Shown: positions 25,835-34,718, counted from the first letter of the stretch. The stretch is DNA of 64,000 nucleotides from UBA11524 sp034104265 (GCA_034104265.1 JAXEEE010000058.1:1-64000); one strand, 5' to 3'. Program-made: numbers and translations. The notes: generated from the letters alone by a model not told the origin.

Positions 25835-26950
25835 TCAGATAACCACATTTTTGGCAATAACAATGGGATAAGCTGCCGGGCCGATCAGCTTCGCGTTGCG
25901 CTTGATTACCGCCTGCTTGTCCAGGATGCAGTTCTCAATGTACGCGCCGGAATGAATCTGACCATCCTGCATCACAATGCAGTTCTTCACATGAGCGCCA
26001 GGCGCCACGCGCACGCCGCGGGCCAGGATGGAATTCTCCACCGTGCCCTCGATGATGCAGCCGTCGGCCACCAGGGAGTTCACCACGTTGACGTTCTCGC
26101 CGTAGCGGGCGGGCATCTCGTCGCGAACCTTGGTGTACACGGGATAGGCGAACAGCTTGCTGCGGGTCTCGCTGTCCAGCACATCCATGTTGAAGCGGTA
26201 GAAGCTCTGCACGGAGTCCATCCGCCAGCAGGGACCGGTGTACTCGTAGCCGTTGATGCGGCCATTGCCCTCCTGCACCATGTGCAGCAGCACGTCGCGG
26301 TTCATGTCATGCAGGCCATGGGCCACGCCCTTGTCCACCAGGGAGCGCAGCAGCTCGCGCTTGAGCACCATCACGTCCATGAAGGAATTCTCCAGCGTGG
26401 GATGGGTGGGCTCGACCTCCAGATCGGTGACCTTGCCGTCCGCATCCACCGCCATGTAGGTGCCGTACTCGTCGCGCAGCATGGTGGGATCCTTGGTGTA
26501 CATCAGGGTGATGTCCGCGCCGGAATCCACATGATAGCGAACGAGGGCGTCGATGTCAGCGTTGTAGATGATGTTGGAGTTGGACAGCACCACGTACTCC
26601 TGCTTGGAGCGGCTGAGGAAGTCCGTGTTGGAGCGCAGGGCGTCCAGCAGGCCCGTGTACACACCCACGTTCTCGCGGGTCAGGAAGGGGGGCAGCACGC
26701 GCAGGCCGTTGTTCTTGCCGTGCAGATCCCACTCCTTGCCGGAGCCCAGGTGATCCATCAGGCTGTGATAGTTCTTCTGCATGATGATGCCGACGTTCTT
26801 CAGCCCGCCATTGACCATGGAGGACAGCAGGAAGTCGATCACGCGGTAGCGGCCGGCCACAGGCAGCGCGGCGATGGCACGGAACATGGTCAACTCACGG
26901 AGACGGGCATCGCTTTCTCCGGTATAGATGATACCCATTACATCTTTCAT
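25835..26950 (-). CDS. glgD: Glucose-1-phosphate adenylyltransferase-like subunit GlgD
   Basis: 371 residues. Firmicutes GlgD is a regulatory partner of GlgC in the ADP-glucose pyrophosphorylase heterotetramer. The protein keeps the nucleotidyltransferase fold (MGIIYTGESDARLRELT, AGRYRVIDFLLSSMVNGG split) but lacks the GGxGxRL nucleotide-binding loop of GlgC. The C-terminus has hexapeptide repeats (GCIIEGTVENSILARGVRV). ATG 26950 is chosen over an in-frame TTG at 26959 because AAAGGA is correctly spaced for the ATG. Lies 42 bp after glgC and 87 bp before glgA. Confidence 0.94.
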   Translation of the reverse strand: MKDVMGIIYTGESDARLRELTMFRAIAALPVAGRYRVIDFLLSSMVNGGLKNVGIIMQKNYHSLMDHLGSGKEWDLHGKNNGLRVLPPFLTRENVGVYTGLLDALRSNTDFLSRSKQEYVVLSNSNIIYNADIDALVRYHVDSGADITLMYTKDPTMLRDEYGTYMAVDADGKVTDLEVEPTHPTLENSFMDVMVLKRELLRSLVDKGVAHGLHDMNRDVLLHMVQEGNGRINGYEYTGPCWRMDSVQSFYRFNMDVLDSETRSKLFAYPVYTKVRDEMPARYGENVNVVNSLVADGCIIEGTVENSILARGVRVAPGAHVKNCIVMQDGQIHSGAYIENCILDKQAVIKRNAKLIGPAAYPIVIAKNVVI

Positions 26951-26992
26951 TGTATTCAATCCTTTCCCATGCTAAATGCTGCGTTGGATGCG

Positions 26993-28177
26993 TCAAAAGG
27001 TAGTGGCTTCGTCCACCTGGACGCCGGCCGTAACGCTCACGCCGGCAGGCAGGGTCACGTTGGGGCCGACCACGGCGATGTTGCCGGTCTCCTCGCCCAC
27101 CAGGCTGCCCGCGCCGATCACGGCGTTCTCAGCCACGATGGCACGGCGGACGACCGCGCCGCGCTTGATGACCGCGCCGGGCATCACCACAGCGTCCTGC
27201 ACATTGGCGCCTTCCTCAACCGTTACGCCCGCAGACAGCACGGAGTGGGACACCTTGCCGTAGATCATGCAGCCCTCGGTGATCAGGCTGTCCTGCACAT
27301 CCGCGCCCTTGGCGATGAAGTGGGGCGCCAGGCCGGGGTTCTTGGCGTAGATGCGCCACTTCTTGTCATGCAGATCGATGGGCATGGGGGTGGACAGCAG
27401 ATCCATGTTCGCTTCCCACAGGGACTCGATGGTGCCCACGTCCTTCCAGTAGCCCTCGAAGTTGTAGGCCACCATGACCTGCTTGTCGTTCAGCATGGCG
27501 GGGATGATGTTCTTGCCGAAGTCGTTGGAGGAGGTCTTGTCGGCCTCGTCGGCGGTCAGGTAGGCGCGCAGCTTCTCCCAGGTGAAGATGTAGATGCCCA
27601 TGGAAGCCTTGTTGGACTTGGGATTCTTGGGCTTCTCTTCAAACTCGATGATGTTCTCCTCGGCGTCGGTGTTCATGATGCCGAAGCGGCTGGCTTCCTC
27701 CCACGGCACAGGACGGACAGCGATGGTGGCGTCCGCGCCCTTGCGGATATGGTAGCTCAGCATCGCGTTGTAGTCCATCTTATAGATGTGGTCGCCGGAA
27801 AGCACCAGCACATAATCCGGATTGTACTGCTCAATGAAGGCCATGTTCTGGTAGATGGCGTTGGCCGTGCCGCGATACCAGTCGCCGGTCTTGCCGGTCT
27901 GATAGGGGGGCAGGACGAACACGCCGCCGTTGGAAAGGTCAAGATCCCAAGGCGCGCCGGAGCCGATGTAGGCGTTCAGCTCCAGAGGCATGTACTGGGT
28001 CAGCACACCCACCGTGTCGATGCCGCTGTTGGTGCAGTTGGACAGCGGGAAGTCAATGATGCGATACTTGCCGCCATAGGGCACGGCAGGCTTGGCTACC
28101 TTCTTGGTCAGAACGCCCAGACGGCTGCCCTGTCCACCGGCCAGCAGCATGGCAACACAGGTCTTCTTTCTCAGCAT
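26993..28177 (-). CDS. glgC: Glucose-1-phosphate adenylyltransferase (ADP-glucose pyrophosphorylase)
   Basis: 394 residues. Makes ADP-glucose from ATP and glucose-1-phosphate, the committed step of glycogen synthesis. N-terminal AMLLAGGQGSRLGVLTKK nucleotide loop, GGKYRIIDFPLSNC, GTANAIYQN, VLSGDHIYKMDY and FEEKPKNPKSN are all present; the C-terminal third is a left-handed beta-helix. ATG 28177 has AAGGAG upstream. Sits between glgB and glgD. Confidence 0.96.
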   Translation of the reverse strand: MLRKKTCVAMLLAGGQGSRLGVLTKKVAKPAVPYGGKYRIIDFPLSNCTNSGIDTVGVLTQYMPLELNAYIGSGAPWDLDLSNGGVFVLPPYQTGKTGDWYRGTANAIYQNMAFIEQYNPDYVLVLSGDHIYKMDYNAMLSYHIRKGADATIAVRPVPWEEASRFGIMNTDAEENIIEFEEKPKNPKSNKASMGIYIFTWEKLRAYLTADEADKTSSNDFGKNIIPAMLNDKQVMVAYNFEGYWKDVGTIESLWEANMDLLSTPMPIDLHDKKWRIYAKNPGLAPHFIAKGADVQDSLITEGCMIYGKVSHSVLSAGVTVEEGANVQDAVVMPGAVIKRGAVVRRAIVAENAVIGAGSLVGEETGNIAVVGPNVTLPAGVSVTAGVQVDEATTF

Positions 28178-28283
28178 GGGGAAACACGCTCCTTCAAATG
28201 TATCCTTTTGATTGGTACCTTGCACGGCGCGCTTGCGCCCGCCGCATGTATGCAGAAAGGTCGCAGGGACCTTGGTGCCGGAG

Positions 28284-30551
28284 TTATTCGGCCTTCTCAG
28301 CCGTCTCGACCTTTTCCGCCTTCTTGGCCCTGGGCTTGCGGGGCTTCTTTTCCGCGGCAGGCGCCTCCGCAGCTTCCGCCTTCTTGGCCCTGGGCTTGCG
28401 GGGTTTTTTCTCCGCAGGCGCGGCATCAGCAGCAGCGGGAGCGGCAACAGGCGCCTTCTTCTCCGCAGCGTCAGCGGGGGCCGCCTTCCTGCGGCGGGAC
28501 GCAGACTTGGTGGCCTCCTCGGCCTTTTCCGCTGCATCGGCAGGGGCTTCCGCACCGTGGCCGGACTGGACGATCCGCTTCACGCCGGGCTTCTTTTCCG
28601 GCTTGGGCGGAATGATCTTGTCGTACTCGTAGTATACGGTGGACAGCGGCGGCACGCAAACCTCGGCGAAGAACTCAAACTCGCCAAACTTGCCCGCCTG
28701 CGCCAGGTTGGGCAGGGAATTGTGCTGATCGGACCCGCCGAATTCCTTCCTGTCGGTGTTGAAGAACTCTGTCAGCTTGCCGGCATAGGGCAGGCCGATG
28801 CGGTAATTCTGCCGGAACACGGGCGTCCAGTTGGTCACGCACAGGATGGTCTTGCCCTGCCTGTCCGTGCGCATGAAGGACGTGATGCTGTTGTCCGAAT
28901 CGTTGGCGTTGTTCCACTGGAAGCCGTCCCAGCTGTCGTCAATCTGGTACAGCGCGGGGGTTTCCTTGTAAAGGCGGTTCAGCGTGCGGACACACTTCTG
29001 CAACTGCGGATGGTTTTCGTACAGCAGCAGGAACCAGTCCAGCTGATCGTCATACTTCCACTCGATGAAGTGGCCGAACTCCCCGCCCATGAACAGCAGC
29101 TTTTTGCCGGGGTGCGCCATGGTGTAGCCGTACAGCGCGCGCAGGCCTGCAAACTTCCGCCAGATGTCGCCGGGCTGCTTGTCCAGCATGGAGTGCTTGC
29201 CGTGCACCACCTCGTCGTGGGAGAAGGGCAGGATGTAGTTTTCCGAGAAGGCGTACATCAGCGAGAAGGTCAGCTTGTTGTGGTGATACTTGCGGTACAC
29301 AGGATCCTTCTCCACATAGGAAAGGATGTCGTTCATCCAACCCATGTTCCACTTGAATCCGAAGCCCAAACCGCCCATGTAGGCGGGCTTGGTCACCATG
29401 GGGAAGGCGCTGGATTCCTCGGCGATCATCATCACGCCAGGGAAGTCGCGGTAGACCACCTCGTTCAGCTTGCGCAGGAAGCTGATGGCGTCCAGGTTCT
29501 CATGGCCGCCGTACTGGTTGGGCAGCCACTGGCCCTGGTCGCGGCAGAAGTCATAGTACAGCATGGAGGACACCGCGTCCACGCGGATGCCGTCGGCATG
29601 GTACCAGTCCAGCCAGAAGCAGGCATTGGACAGCAGGAAGCTGCGCACCTCGCCCCGGGCGAAGTCGAACAGGTGGGTGCCCCACTGGGGCATATCGCCG
29701 CGGCGGGGATCGGGATGCTCATAGCAGGCGGTGCCGTCAAAGCGCCGCAGGCAGAAGCTGTCCCGGGGGAAGTGGGCCGGCACCCAGTCCAGAATCACGC
29801 CGATGCCCGCCTGATGGCAACGGTCGATGAGGGCCATCAGATCCTTGGGCTTGCCGAAGCGGGCCGTGGCTGCGTAGTAGCCGGATACCTGGTATCCCCA
29901 GGACATATCGAGGGGATGCTCCATCACCGGCAGCAGCTCGATGTGGGTGTAGCCCATCTCCAATACATAGGGGATCAGCTGATCGGCAATCTCCCCGTAG
30001 GTGAGCATGGTTCCGTCCTCATGCCGCCGCCAGGAACCCAGGTGCAATTCATAGATGTTGACCGGGCTGTGGTAGGGATCCCAGGCTGCACGCTTCTTCA
30101 GCCAGGCCTCGTCCTTCCAGGCGTACCCCTCCATGTCATACACGAAGGAGGCGGTGCCGGGACGGTTCTGCATGGCGAAGCCATAGGGGTCAGCCTTTTC
30201 CACCATGCTGCCGTCCGCACCATGAACCACGTACTTGTACGCCTTGATCATTTCCGGCGCGTCGGGATAATTGTACCGCTCCGGGTCGGAAGCCACGTCG
30301 AAGGTCTCGGCGGGGAGGCGCAGCTCCCACGTGCCGTCGAACTGCTTTTTCATGGGATACGCGGTCTTGTCCCAGCGGCAGAATTCGCCGGTCAGGTAAA
30401 CCTGCCGGGCATTCGGAGCCCAGACGGCGAAATGCCATACCAGCTTACCGTCCTGCTCCACGGGGTGCGCGCCCAGCATCTCATAAGCGCGCCTGTTGGT
30501 TCCCTGATGGAAGCTTTCGCGCACCTCAGCAGTGGGAGCTACATAACGCAT
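28284..30551 (-). CDS. glgB: 1,4-alpha-glucan branching enzyme with lysine/alanine-rich tail
   Basis: 755 residues. N-terminal CBM48 (WHFAVWAPNARQVYLTGEF) and a GH13 barrel with nucleophile Asp in GIRVDAVSSM (near 326), acid/base Glu in MIAEESSAFP (near 377) and LPFSHDEVVHG (near 446). It creates alpha-1,6 branches in glycogen. The enzyme proper ends around residue 655. About 100 further residues are Lys/Ala/Pro/Glu-rich, with two copies of KKPRKPRAKKAE, closely matching the GlgA tail. Start ATG 30551 is preceded by GAAGGGG. First gene of the operon, behind a strong promoter. Confidence 0.95.
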   Translation of the reverse strand: MRYVAPTAEVRESFHQGTNRRAYEMLGAHPVEQDGKLVWHFAVWAPNARQVYLTGEFCRWDKTAYPMKKQFDGTWELRLPAETFDVASDPERYNYPDAPEMIKAYKYVVHGADGSMVEKADPYGFAMQNRPGTASFVYDMEGYAWKDEAWLKKRAAWDPYHSPVNIYELHLGSWRRHEDGTMLTYGEIADQLIPYVLEMGYTHIELLPVMEHPLDMSWGYQVSGYYAATARFGKPKDLMALIDRCHQAGIGVILDWVPAHFPRDSFCLRRFDGTACYEHPDPRRGDMPQWGTHLFDFARGEVRSFLLSNACFWLDWYHADGIRVDAVSSMLYYDFCRDQGQWLPNQYGGHENLDAISFLRKLNEVVYRDFPGVMMIAEESSAFPMVTKPAYMGGLGFGFKWNMGWMNDILSYVEKDPVYRKYHHNKLTFSLMYAFSENYILPFSHDEVVHGKHSMLDKQPGDIWRKFAGLRALYGYTMAHPGKKLLFMGGEFGHFIEWKYDDQLDWFLLLYENHPQLQKCVRTLNRLYKETPALYQIDDSWDGFQWNNANDSDNSITSFMRTDRQGKTILCVTNWTPVFRQNYRIGLPYAGKLTEFFNTDRKEFGGSDQHNSLPNLAQAGKFGEFEFFAEVCVPPLSTVYYEYDKIIPPKPEKKPGVKRIVQSGHGAEAPADAAEKAEEATKSASRRRKAAPADAAEKKAPVAAPAAADAAPAEKKPRKPRAKKAEAAEAPAAEKKPRKPRAKKAEKVETAEKAE

Positions 30552-30628
30552 AATAGGCCCCTTCTTTCTTTGCAATCATAGACCCTGGAAGATGGATATG
30601 GACATAATCTCTTTGTTTTACAGTACCT

Positions 30629-30658
30629 ATTGTAAACACATTTCGGGGGTCGCGTCAA
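30629..30658 (-). promoter_or_regulatory. Promoter for the glgBCDA operon with overlapping inverted repeat
   Basis: Minus strand: TTGACG (30653-30658), 18-bp spacer, TACAAT (30629-30634). The -10 region lies within the inverted repeat TTTACA-N8-TGTAAA, which could be a repressor site. The 5' UTR is about 70 nt. Confidence 0.65.
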
Positions 30659-30755
30659 GCATTAAACGGAATTTTGTCACAAATTTTTCGAAAGGTGACC
30701 AATTTTACCACTTCCGGCACAATTATCATGCCTGACGCTTCTTTCGCCCGCATGC

Positions 30756-30780
30756 ATACAGGCGGAATGTACGGCATATA
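30756..30780 (+). promoter_or_regulatory. Possible sigma-E-type promoter for spoIID
   Basis: ATACA (30756-30760), 14-bp spacer, CATATA (30775-30780) resembles the sporulation sigma-E pattern (ATA...CATA). It is well placed for spoIID but the match is imperfect. The rest of the 254-bp divergent gap (30552-30805) holds the glgB promoter and AT-rich sequence. Confidence 0.35.
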
Positions 30781-30805
30781 TCCCACCTGAAGCGAGGTGA
30801 TTGCC

Positions 30806-31924
30806 GTGAGAAGGCGCTATCCATCCCTGAAACTGTGCAGGCTGATGCTGCTTCTGGCCTGCCTGTGGACGCTGTGCGGTGCGCCGCTGACCAGGGCCCA
30901 GTGGGAGGGCGTTCCCATGCAGCTGCGCAGAACCGTGCTGCAGCTGCCGGGGCGGATGCGGCAGATTCTCCTGCTCTGGCACACACCGGCGGAAAGCGTT
31001 ATCAGCCAAGCCGAGGCGGAAACGAGACAAGTGGAGCTGACCCTGAATGTCTGGGACGCCAAGGCGCAGGCTGTCCGGCGTCTAAGCCTGGAGGACTATG
31101 TGCAGGGCGTTGTCGCTGCGGAGATGCCCGCCGCATATGCCCCGGAGGCCCTCAAGTGCCAGGCGGTCGCCGCGAGAACCCGGGCAGTCTGGAGCTGCAG
31201 GAGCCTGGGCGGCAACGGCTGCGCCACCCGGCCTGACTGCGATATCTGTACGGATTCCGCCTGCTGCCAGGGATATTTGTCCGCGGCGGAGCAGCAGGCG
31301 AAGTGGGCCGGCGAATACGCGGCCTGCCGCAGCCGGACGGAGAGCGCTGTCCGGGCCACGGCTGGGCAGATTATTACCTATGAAGGGCTGCCCATCCAGG
31401 TGCTGTACCACGCCAGCTCCGGCGGCATGACTGAGGACGCGCAGGCGGTTTTCTCCGAGGCGCTGCCCTATCTGACGCATGTGGAAAGCCCCGGTGAGGA
31501 GCATGCTTCCTGCTTCTCCGCGGACACGACCTATTCCCTTGAGGATGCCGCCGCCCTGCTGGAGAAGGCCTTTCCCGGCTGCGGCGTGACGGCGGAGGGC
31601 CTGCCTGGTCAGCTGCGGCTGCAGAACAGCACGGCCTCCGGGCGGATTGCCACCATCCTTGTGGGCACGCAGACTGTGACGGGACAGGCCTTCCGCCAGG
31701 CGCTGAACCTGCGCAGTACGCTGGTCACCTGGGATGCGGAGGACGATACCATCACCTTCCACACCCTGGGCTACGGCCACGGCGTGGGCATGAGCCAGGC
31801 GGGCGCCCAGGCCATGGCGGGCTCCGGCAGCAGATACCCGGAGATTCTTGCACACTACTATCCCGGCACGCAGCTTTCCCTGCTGCCAGTGCTGCATGAG
31901 GAGGACGCTTCCGGGTCACACTGA
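30806..31924 (+). CDS. spoIID: Stage II sporulation protein D
   Basis: 372 residues. Membrane-anchored lytic transglycosylase of the DMP engulfment complex. An N-terminal hydrophobic anchor is followed by VVAAEMPAAYAPEALKCQAVAARTR (catalytic Glu near residue 105, split over the motif), the cysteine-rich CDICTDSACCQGY segment and the terminal YGHGVGMSQAGAQ. Clostridial SpoIID usually has a zinc-binding His in the cysteine segment (DSxHCQA); here that position is Cys. GTG 30806 is chosen with GCGAGGTGA upstream; another GTG at 30797 lies inside that ribosome site. spoIIQ follows 20 bp later. Confidence 0.93.
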   Translation: MRRRYPSLKLCRLMLLLACLWTLCGAPLTRAQWEGVPMQLRRTVLQLPGRMRQILLLWHTPAESVISQAEAETRQVELTLNVWDAKAQAVRRLSLEDYVQGVVAAEMPAAYAPEALKCQAVAARTRAVWSCRSLGGNGCATRPDCDICTDSACCQGYLSAAEQQAKWAGEYAACRSRTESAVRATAGQIITYEGLPIQVLYHASSGGMTEDAQAVFSEALPYLTHVESPGEEHASCFSADTTYSLEDAAALLEKAFPGCGVTAEGLPGQLRLQNSTASGRIATILVGTQTVTGQAFRQALNLRSTLVTWDAEDDTITFHTLGYGHGVGMSQAGAQAMAGSGSRYPEILAHYYPGTQLSLLPVLHEEDASGSH

Positions 31925-31944
31925 CCTGACAGGGAGGTGTCTGC

Positions 31945-32604
31945 ATGAGTGTCAGGCAACGCTGGAAGCAGTTCGCGCAGGGGTATCAGCGGTTCGTGGA
32001 GAAGCAGGGCTTTCCGATCATCATGACGGTGTGCATCGCGGTGATCGTCTTTTCTGCCGTGTGGTCAGGGCGGATGGAAACGACCATGCCCTCGCCCACC
32101 CCGCCGGTGGATCAGGCGCAATCCGCTGCGCAGCTGCAGCAGCAGTCCCTCGCAGATGCGCTCACGCCCTCGCCCACGCCCACCGCAACGCCGGTGGTCT
32201 GGCGCGCGCCGCTGGAGAAGATCACCGTGCTGCGCAGCTTCAATGCGTCGCGTTTGCAGCGGTCCGCCGTCACGGGCGTATGGCAGCTGCATGACGCGGT
32301 TGATCTGGCCGCGGATACCGGCGCGCTTGTCTGTGCCATGGGGGACGGCGTGGTGCTTGCGTGCGGCGAGGAAGGCGTGAAGGGTGCGTGGGCGGTGATC
32401 GGCCATAGCGGCGGCGTGACGGCCGAATACGCGGGCATGTCGCTGCTGTCTGCGCTGCGGGAGGGCGATCCTGTTCAGGCCGGACAGACCATCGGCTTTG
32501 CAGGCAGCGGCATGCTGGATGAAACGGATCTGCAATCCCACCTGCACCTGCGTGTCACCCGGGACGGACAGGTTGTCGATCCCCTGCTGCTGTTCATGCC
32601 GTAA
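31945..32604 (+). CDS. spoIIQ: SpoIIQ-like M23 (LytM) membrane protein
   Basis: 219 residues. One N-terminal membrane helix (about 25-42) is followed by a Pro/Thr/Gln linker and a LytM domain. The protein follows spoIID, the order found in many spore formers, and matches SpoIIQ, the forespore half of the channel across the engulfed membranes. The M23 zinc ligands appear intact: HDAVD (HxxxD) and the HLHLRV (HxH) motif. As in Clostridioides and unlike Bacillus, it may be catalytic. ATG 31945 has AGGGAGG upstream. Confidence 0.87.
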   Translation: MSVRQRWKQFAQGYQRFVEKQGFPIIMTVCIAVIVFSAVWSGRMETTMPSPTPPVDQAQSAAQLQQQSLADALTPSPTPTATPVVWRAPLEKITVLRSFNASRLQRSAVTGVWQLHDAVDLAADTGALVCAMGDGVVLACGEEGVKGAWAVIGHSGGVTAEYAGMSLLSALREGDPVQAGQTIGFAGSGMLDETDLQSHLHLRVTRDGQVVDPLLLFMP

Positions 32605-32619
32605 ATTGACCTCAGGGGA

Positions 32620-32666
32620 TTGATTTTTTTCCACCGACGTGTATAATACGTTATGATACGTATTAT
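32620..32666 (+). promoter_or_regulatory. glmS promoter with palindromic operator-like sequence
   Basis: TTGATT (32620-32625), 16-bp spacer, TATAAT (32642-32647). An 8-bp inverted repeat ATAATACG-N8-CGTATTAT (32643-32666) starts within the -10 box. Only about 30 nt separate the expected transcript start from the start codon, so a glmS ribozyme cannot be encoded here. Confidence 0.65.
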
Positions 32667-32683
32667 TCAGGAGGTTATTCGAT

Positions 32684-34519
32684 ATGTGCGGCATTGTAGG
32701 TTATATCGGCAGTCAGCAGGTGCAGCCCTTTTTGCTGGAGGGGCTGTCCCGCCTGGAATATCGCGGTTATGACAGCGCAGGTGTGGCGGTGATGGATCAG
32801 GGCGTGATTCATCTGATGAAGGCCAAGGGTCGCCTGAGCAATCTGCAGGACAAGCTGGAAAGCGCGCCTCTGCCGGGTACCGTCGGCATCGGCCACACCC
32901 GCTGGGCCACTCACGGCGAGCCCTCCGACCTGAACGCCCACCCCCATACGGACATGAAGGGTGATATCGCCATTGTGCACAACGGCATTATCGAGAATCA
33001 TGACCGTCTTCGGGTGTCCCTGCAGGCCCAGGGCTGCGTCTTTGTTTCCCAGACGGATACGGAGGTCATCGCGCACCTGCTGCAGACCCTCTATGACGGC
33101 GACATGCTCTCCGCCCTGCGCAAGGCGCAGAACATGCTGGAGGGAAGCTATGCCCTGGGGGTCATCTGCACCCGGGAGCCCGACGTGCTTTACTGCACCC
33201 GCAAGGATAGCCCGCTGGTGGTGGGCCTTGGCGAGGACGCGCAGTACATCGCCAGCGACATTCCCGCCCTCATCGCCCACACCCGTGAGGTGGAGCTGAT
33301 GGAGGACAAGGAAATTGCCGTCCTCCGCCGGGACAGCGTGACGGTGTACGATCCCTACGGCCGGGCCCGGGCGCTGCATCCCATCCACGTGGACTGGGAC
33401 GTGGAGGCTGCGGAGAAGGGCGGCTACCCCCACTTTATGCTCAAGGAGATTCACGAGGAGCCCGCCGCGCTGAGCAAGACCTTCACCGCCCATGTGGATA
33501 CGAAGACCATGACCCTGCGGGAGGACGCGTTCCCCTTCTCCCGTGAGGAAGCCGCTTCGCTGAGCTGCCTGACCATTGTGGCCTGCGGCACAGCATACCA
33601 TGCGGGCGTCATCGGCAAGTATGTGATTGAGCGGCTTGCCCGTCTGCCCGTGGTGGTGGACGTGGCCAGCGAGTTCCGCTACCGGGAGCCGATCCTGGGC
33701 CAGGGCGACCTGTTCCTGGCCATCTCCCAGAGCGGCGAGACCGCGGACACCCTGGCCGCCATGCGGGAGGCGGCCCGCCTGGGTGCGAAAACCATGGCGC
33801 TGACCAACGTGGTGGGCTCCTCCATCGCCCGTGAGGCCGGGAAGAATGTCATGTACACCTATGCCGGGCCGGAGATCGCCGTGGCCAGCACGAAGGCCTA
33901 CATCACCCAGGTGGAGATGATGGCCCTGCTGGCCATCGACCTGGCGCAGAAACGGGGTGTGCTCTCCCCTGCCGATGCTTCCGATCTGCTGCGGGAGCTG
34001 GCGTCCATCCCGGACAAGGCGGAAGCCCTGCTTGCCTGCGAGGCGGATGTCAAGCGCTTCGCCAGCAGATATTATGACAAAAAGCACGTGTTCTATATCG
34101 GGCGTGGCATCGACTACGCCCTGGCGCTGGAGGCCAGCCTGAAGCTGAAGGAAGTCAGCTACATCATGAGCGAGGCCTACGCTGCGGGTGAGCTGAAGCA
34201 CGGCACCATTGCCCTCATCGAGCAGGGGACGCTGGTCTGCACACTGATGACCCAGCCCCGCCTGGCGGACAAGACCCTCTCCAACATCCGCGAAACCCGC
34301 AGCCGCGGCGCGCGCACGCTGGTGGTCTGCACGGAGAGCCTGCGGGACAAGGCTGCCCCCGAGGCCGACGAGCTGTGGGTCATCCCGGACACGGCCCCGG
34401 CCTTCGCGCCGCTGCTGGCTATCATTCCCGTGCAGCTGCTGGCCTATTCCATGGCTGTCAGCCGCGGCTGCGACGTGGACAAACCCCGGAATCTGGCCAA
34501 GTCCGTCACGGTGGAATAA
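32684..34519 (+). CDS. glmS: Glutamine-fructose-6-phosphate aminotransferase (isomerising)
   Basis: 611 residues, the normal length. N-terminal class II glutamine amidotransferase with nucleophile Cys2 (MCGIVGYIG), then two SIS isomerase domains (VACGTAYHAGV, SQSGETADTLAA, and EASLKLKEVSYIMSEAY) and the C-terminal DVDKPRNLAKSVTVE signature. It makes glucosamine-6-phosphate for peptidoglycan. AGGAGG precedes ATG 32684. The gene has its own promoter and terminator. Confidence 0.97.
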   Translation: MCGIVGYIGSQQVQPFLLEGLSRLEYRGYDSAGVAVMDQGVIHLMKAKGRLSNLQDKLESAPLPGTVGIGHTRWATHGEPSDLNAHPHTDMKGDIAIVHNGIIENHDRLRVSLQAQGCVFVSQTDTEVIAHLLQTLYDGDMLSALRKAQNMLEGSYALGVICTREPDVLYCTRKDSPLVVGLGEDAQYIASDIPALIAHTREVELMEDKEIAVLRRDSVTVYDPYGRARALHPIHVDWDVEAAEKGGYPHFMLKEIHEEPAALSKTFTAHVDTKTMTLREDAFPFSREEAASLSCLTIVACGTAYHAGVIGKYVIERLARLPVVVDVASEFRYREPILGQGDLFLAISQSGETADTLAAMREAARLGAKTMALTNVVGSSIAREAGKNVMYTYAGPEIAVASTKAYITQVEMMALLAIDLAQKRGVLSPADASDLLRELASIPDKAEALLACEADVKRFASRYYDKKHVFYIGRGIDYALALEASLKLKEVSYIMSEAYAAGELKHGTIALIEQGTLVCTLMTQPRLADKTLSNIRETRSRGARTLVVCTESLRDKAAPEADELWVIPDTAPAFAPLLAIIPVQLLAYSMAVSRGCDVDKPRNLAKSVTVE

Positions 34520-34557
34520 TGCCAGCGCATCCTGGAAAATCCATACAGTCCGACACT

Positions 34558-34584
34558 GAAAAGCGGCTTTGGCCGCTTTTTTTG
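34558..34584 (+). terminator. Terminator after glmS
   Basis: AAAAGCGGC, 3-nt loop, GGCCGCTTTT with eight Ts. Confidence 0.88.
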
Positions 34585-34645
34585 CGTCAACCATGCCATC
34601 AGGATGGGAGATACGGTTTTTAATTTGTATTGTTTGCCGCATGCT

Positions 34646-34674
34646 TTGACTTTTTCCCACCGCGGATGTAGAAT
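34646..34674 (+). promoter_or_regulatory. Promoter for the second MATE gene
   Basis: TTGACT (34646-34651), 17-bp spacer, TAGAAT (34669-34674). A TTG at 34680 lies at the expected transcript start and is therefore not used as initiation codon. Confidence 0.7.
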
Positions 34675-34718
34675 ATGGTTTGGCCCTTGGGAACACAAGA
34701 AAAGGATGTGACCCTTTC

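Noticed and set aside
25763..28615. Very long open frame on the plus strand opposite glgC and glgD
   Set aside because: It mirrors real genes on the other strand, has no ribosome site and shows a His/Gln/Val-rich composition typical of antisense frames in GC-rich genes.
32604..32684. Possible glmS ribozyme
   Set aside because: The region between spoIIQ and glmS is 79 bp and holds a promoter; a ribozyme plus leader does not fit.
34680..34718. N-terminal extension of the second MATE protein from a TTG at 34680
   Set aside because: The codon coincides with the expected transcript start behind the TTGACT/TAGAAT promoter and has no ribosome site.
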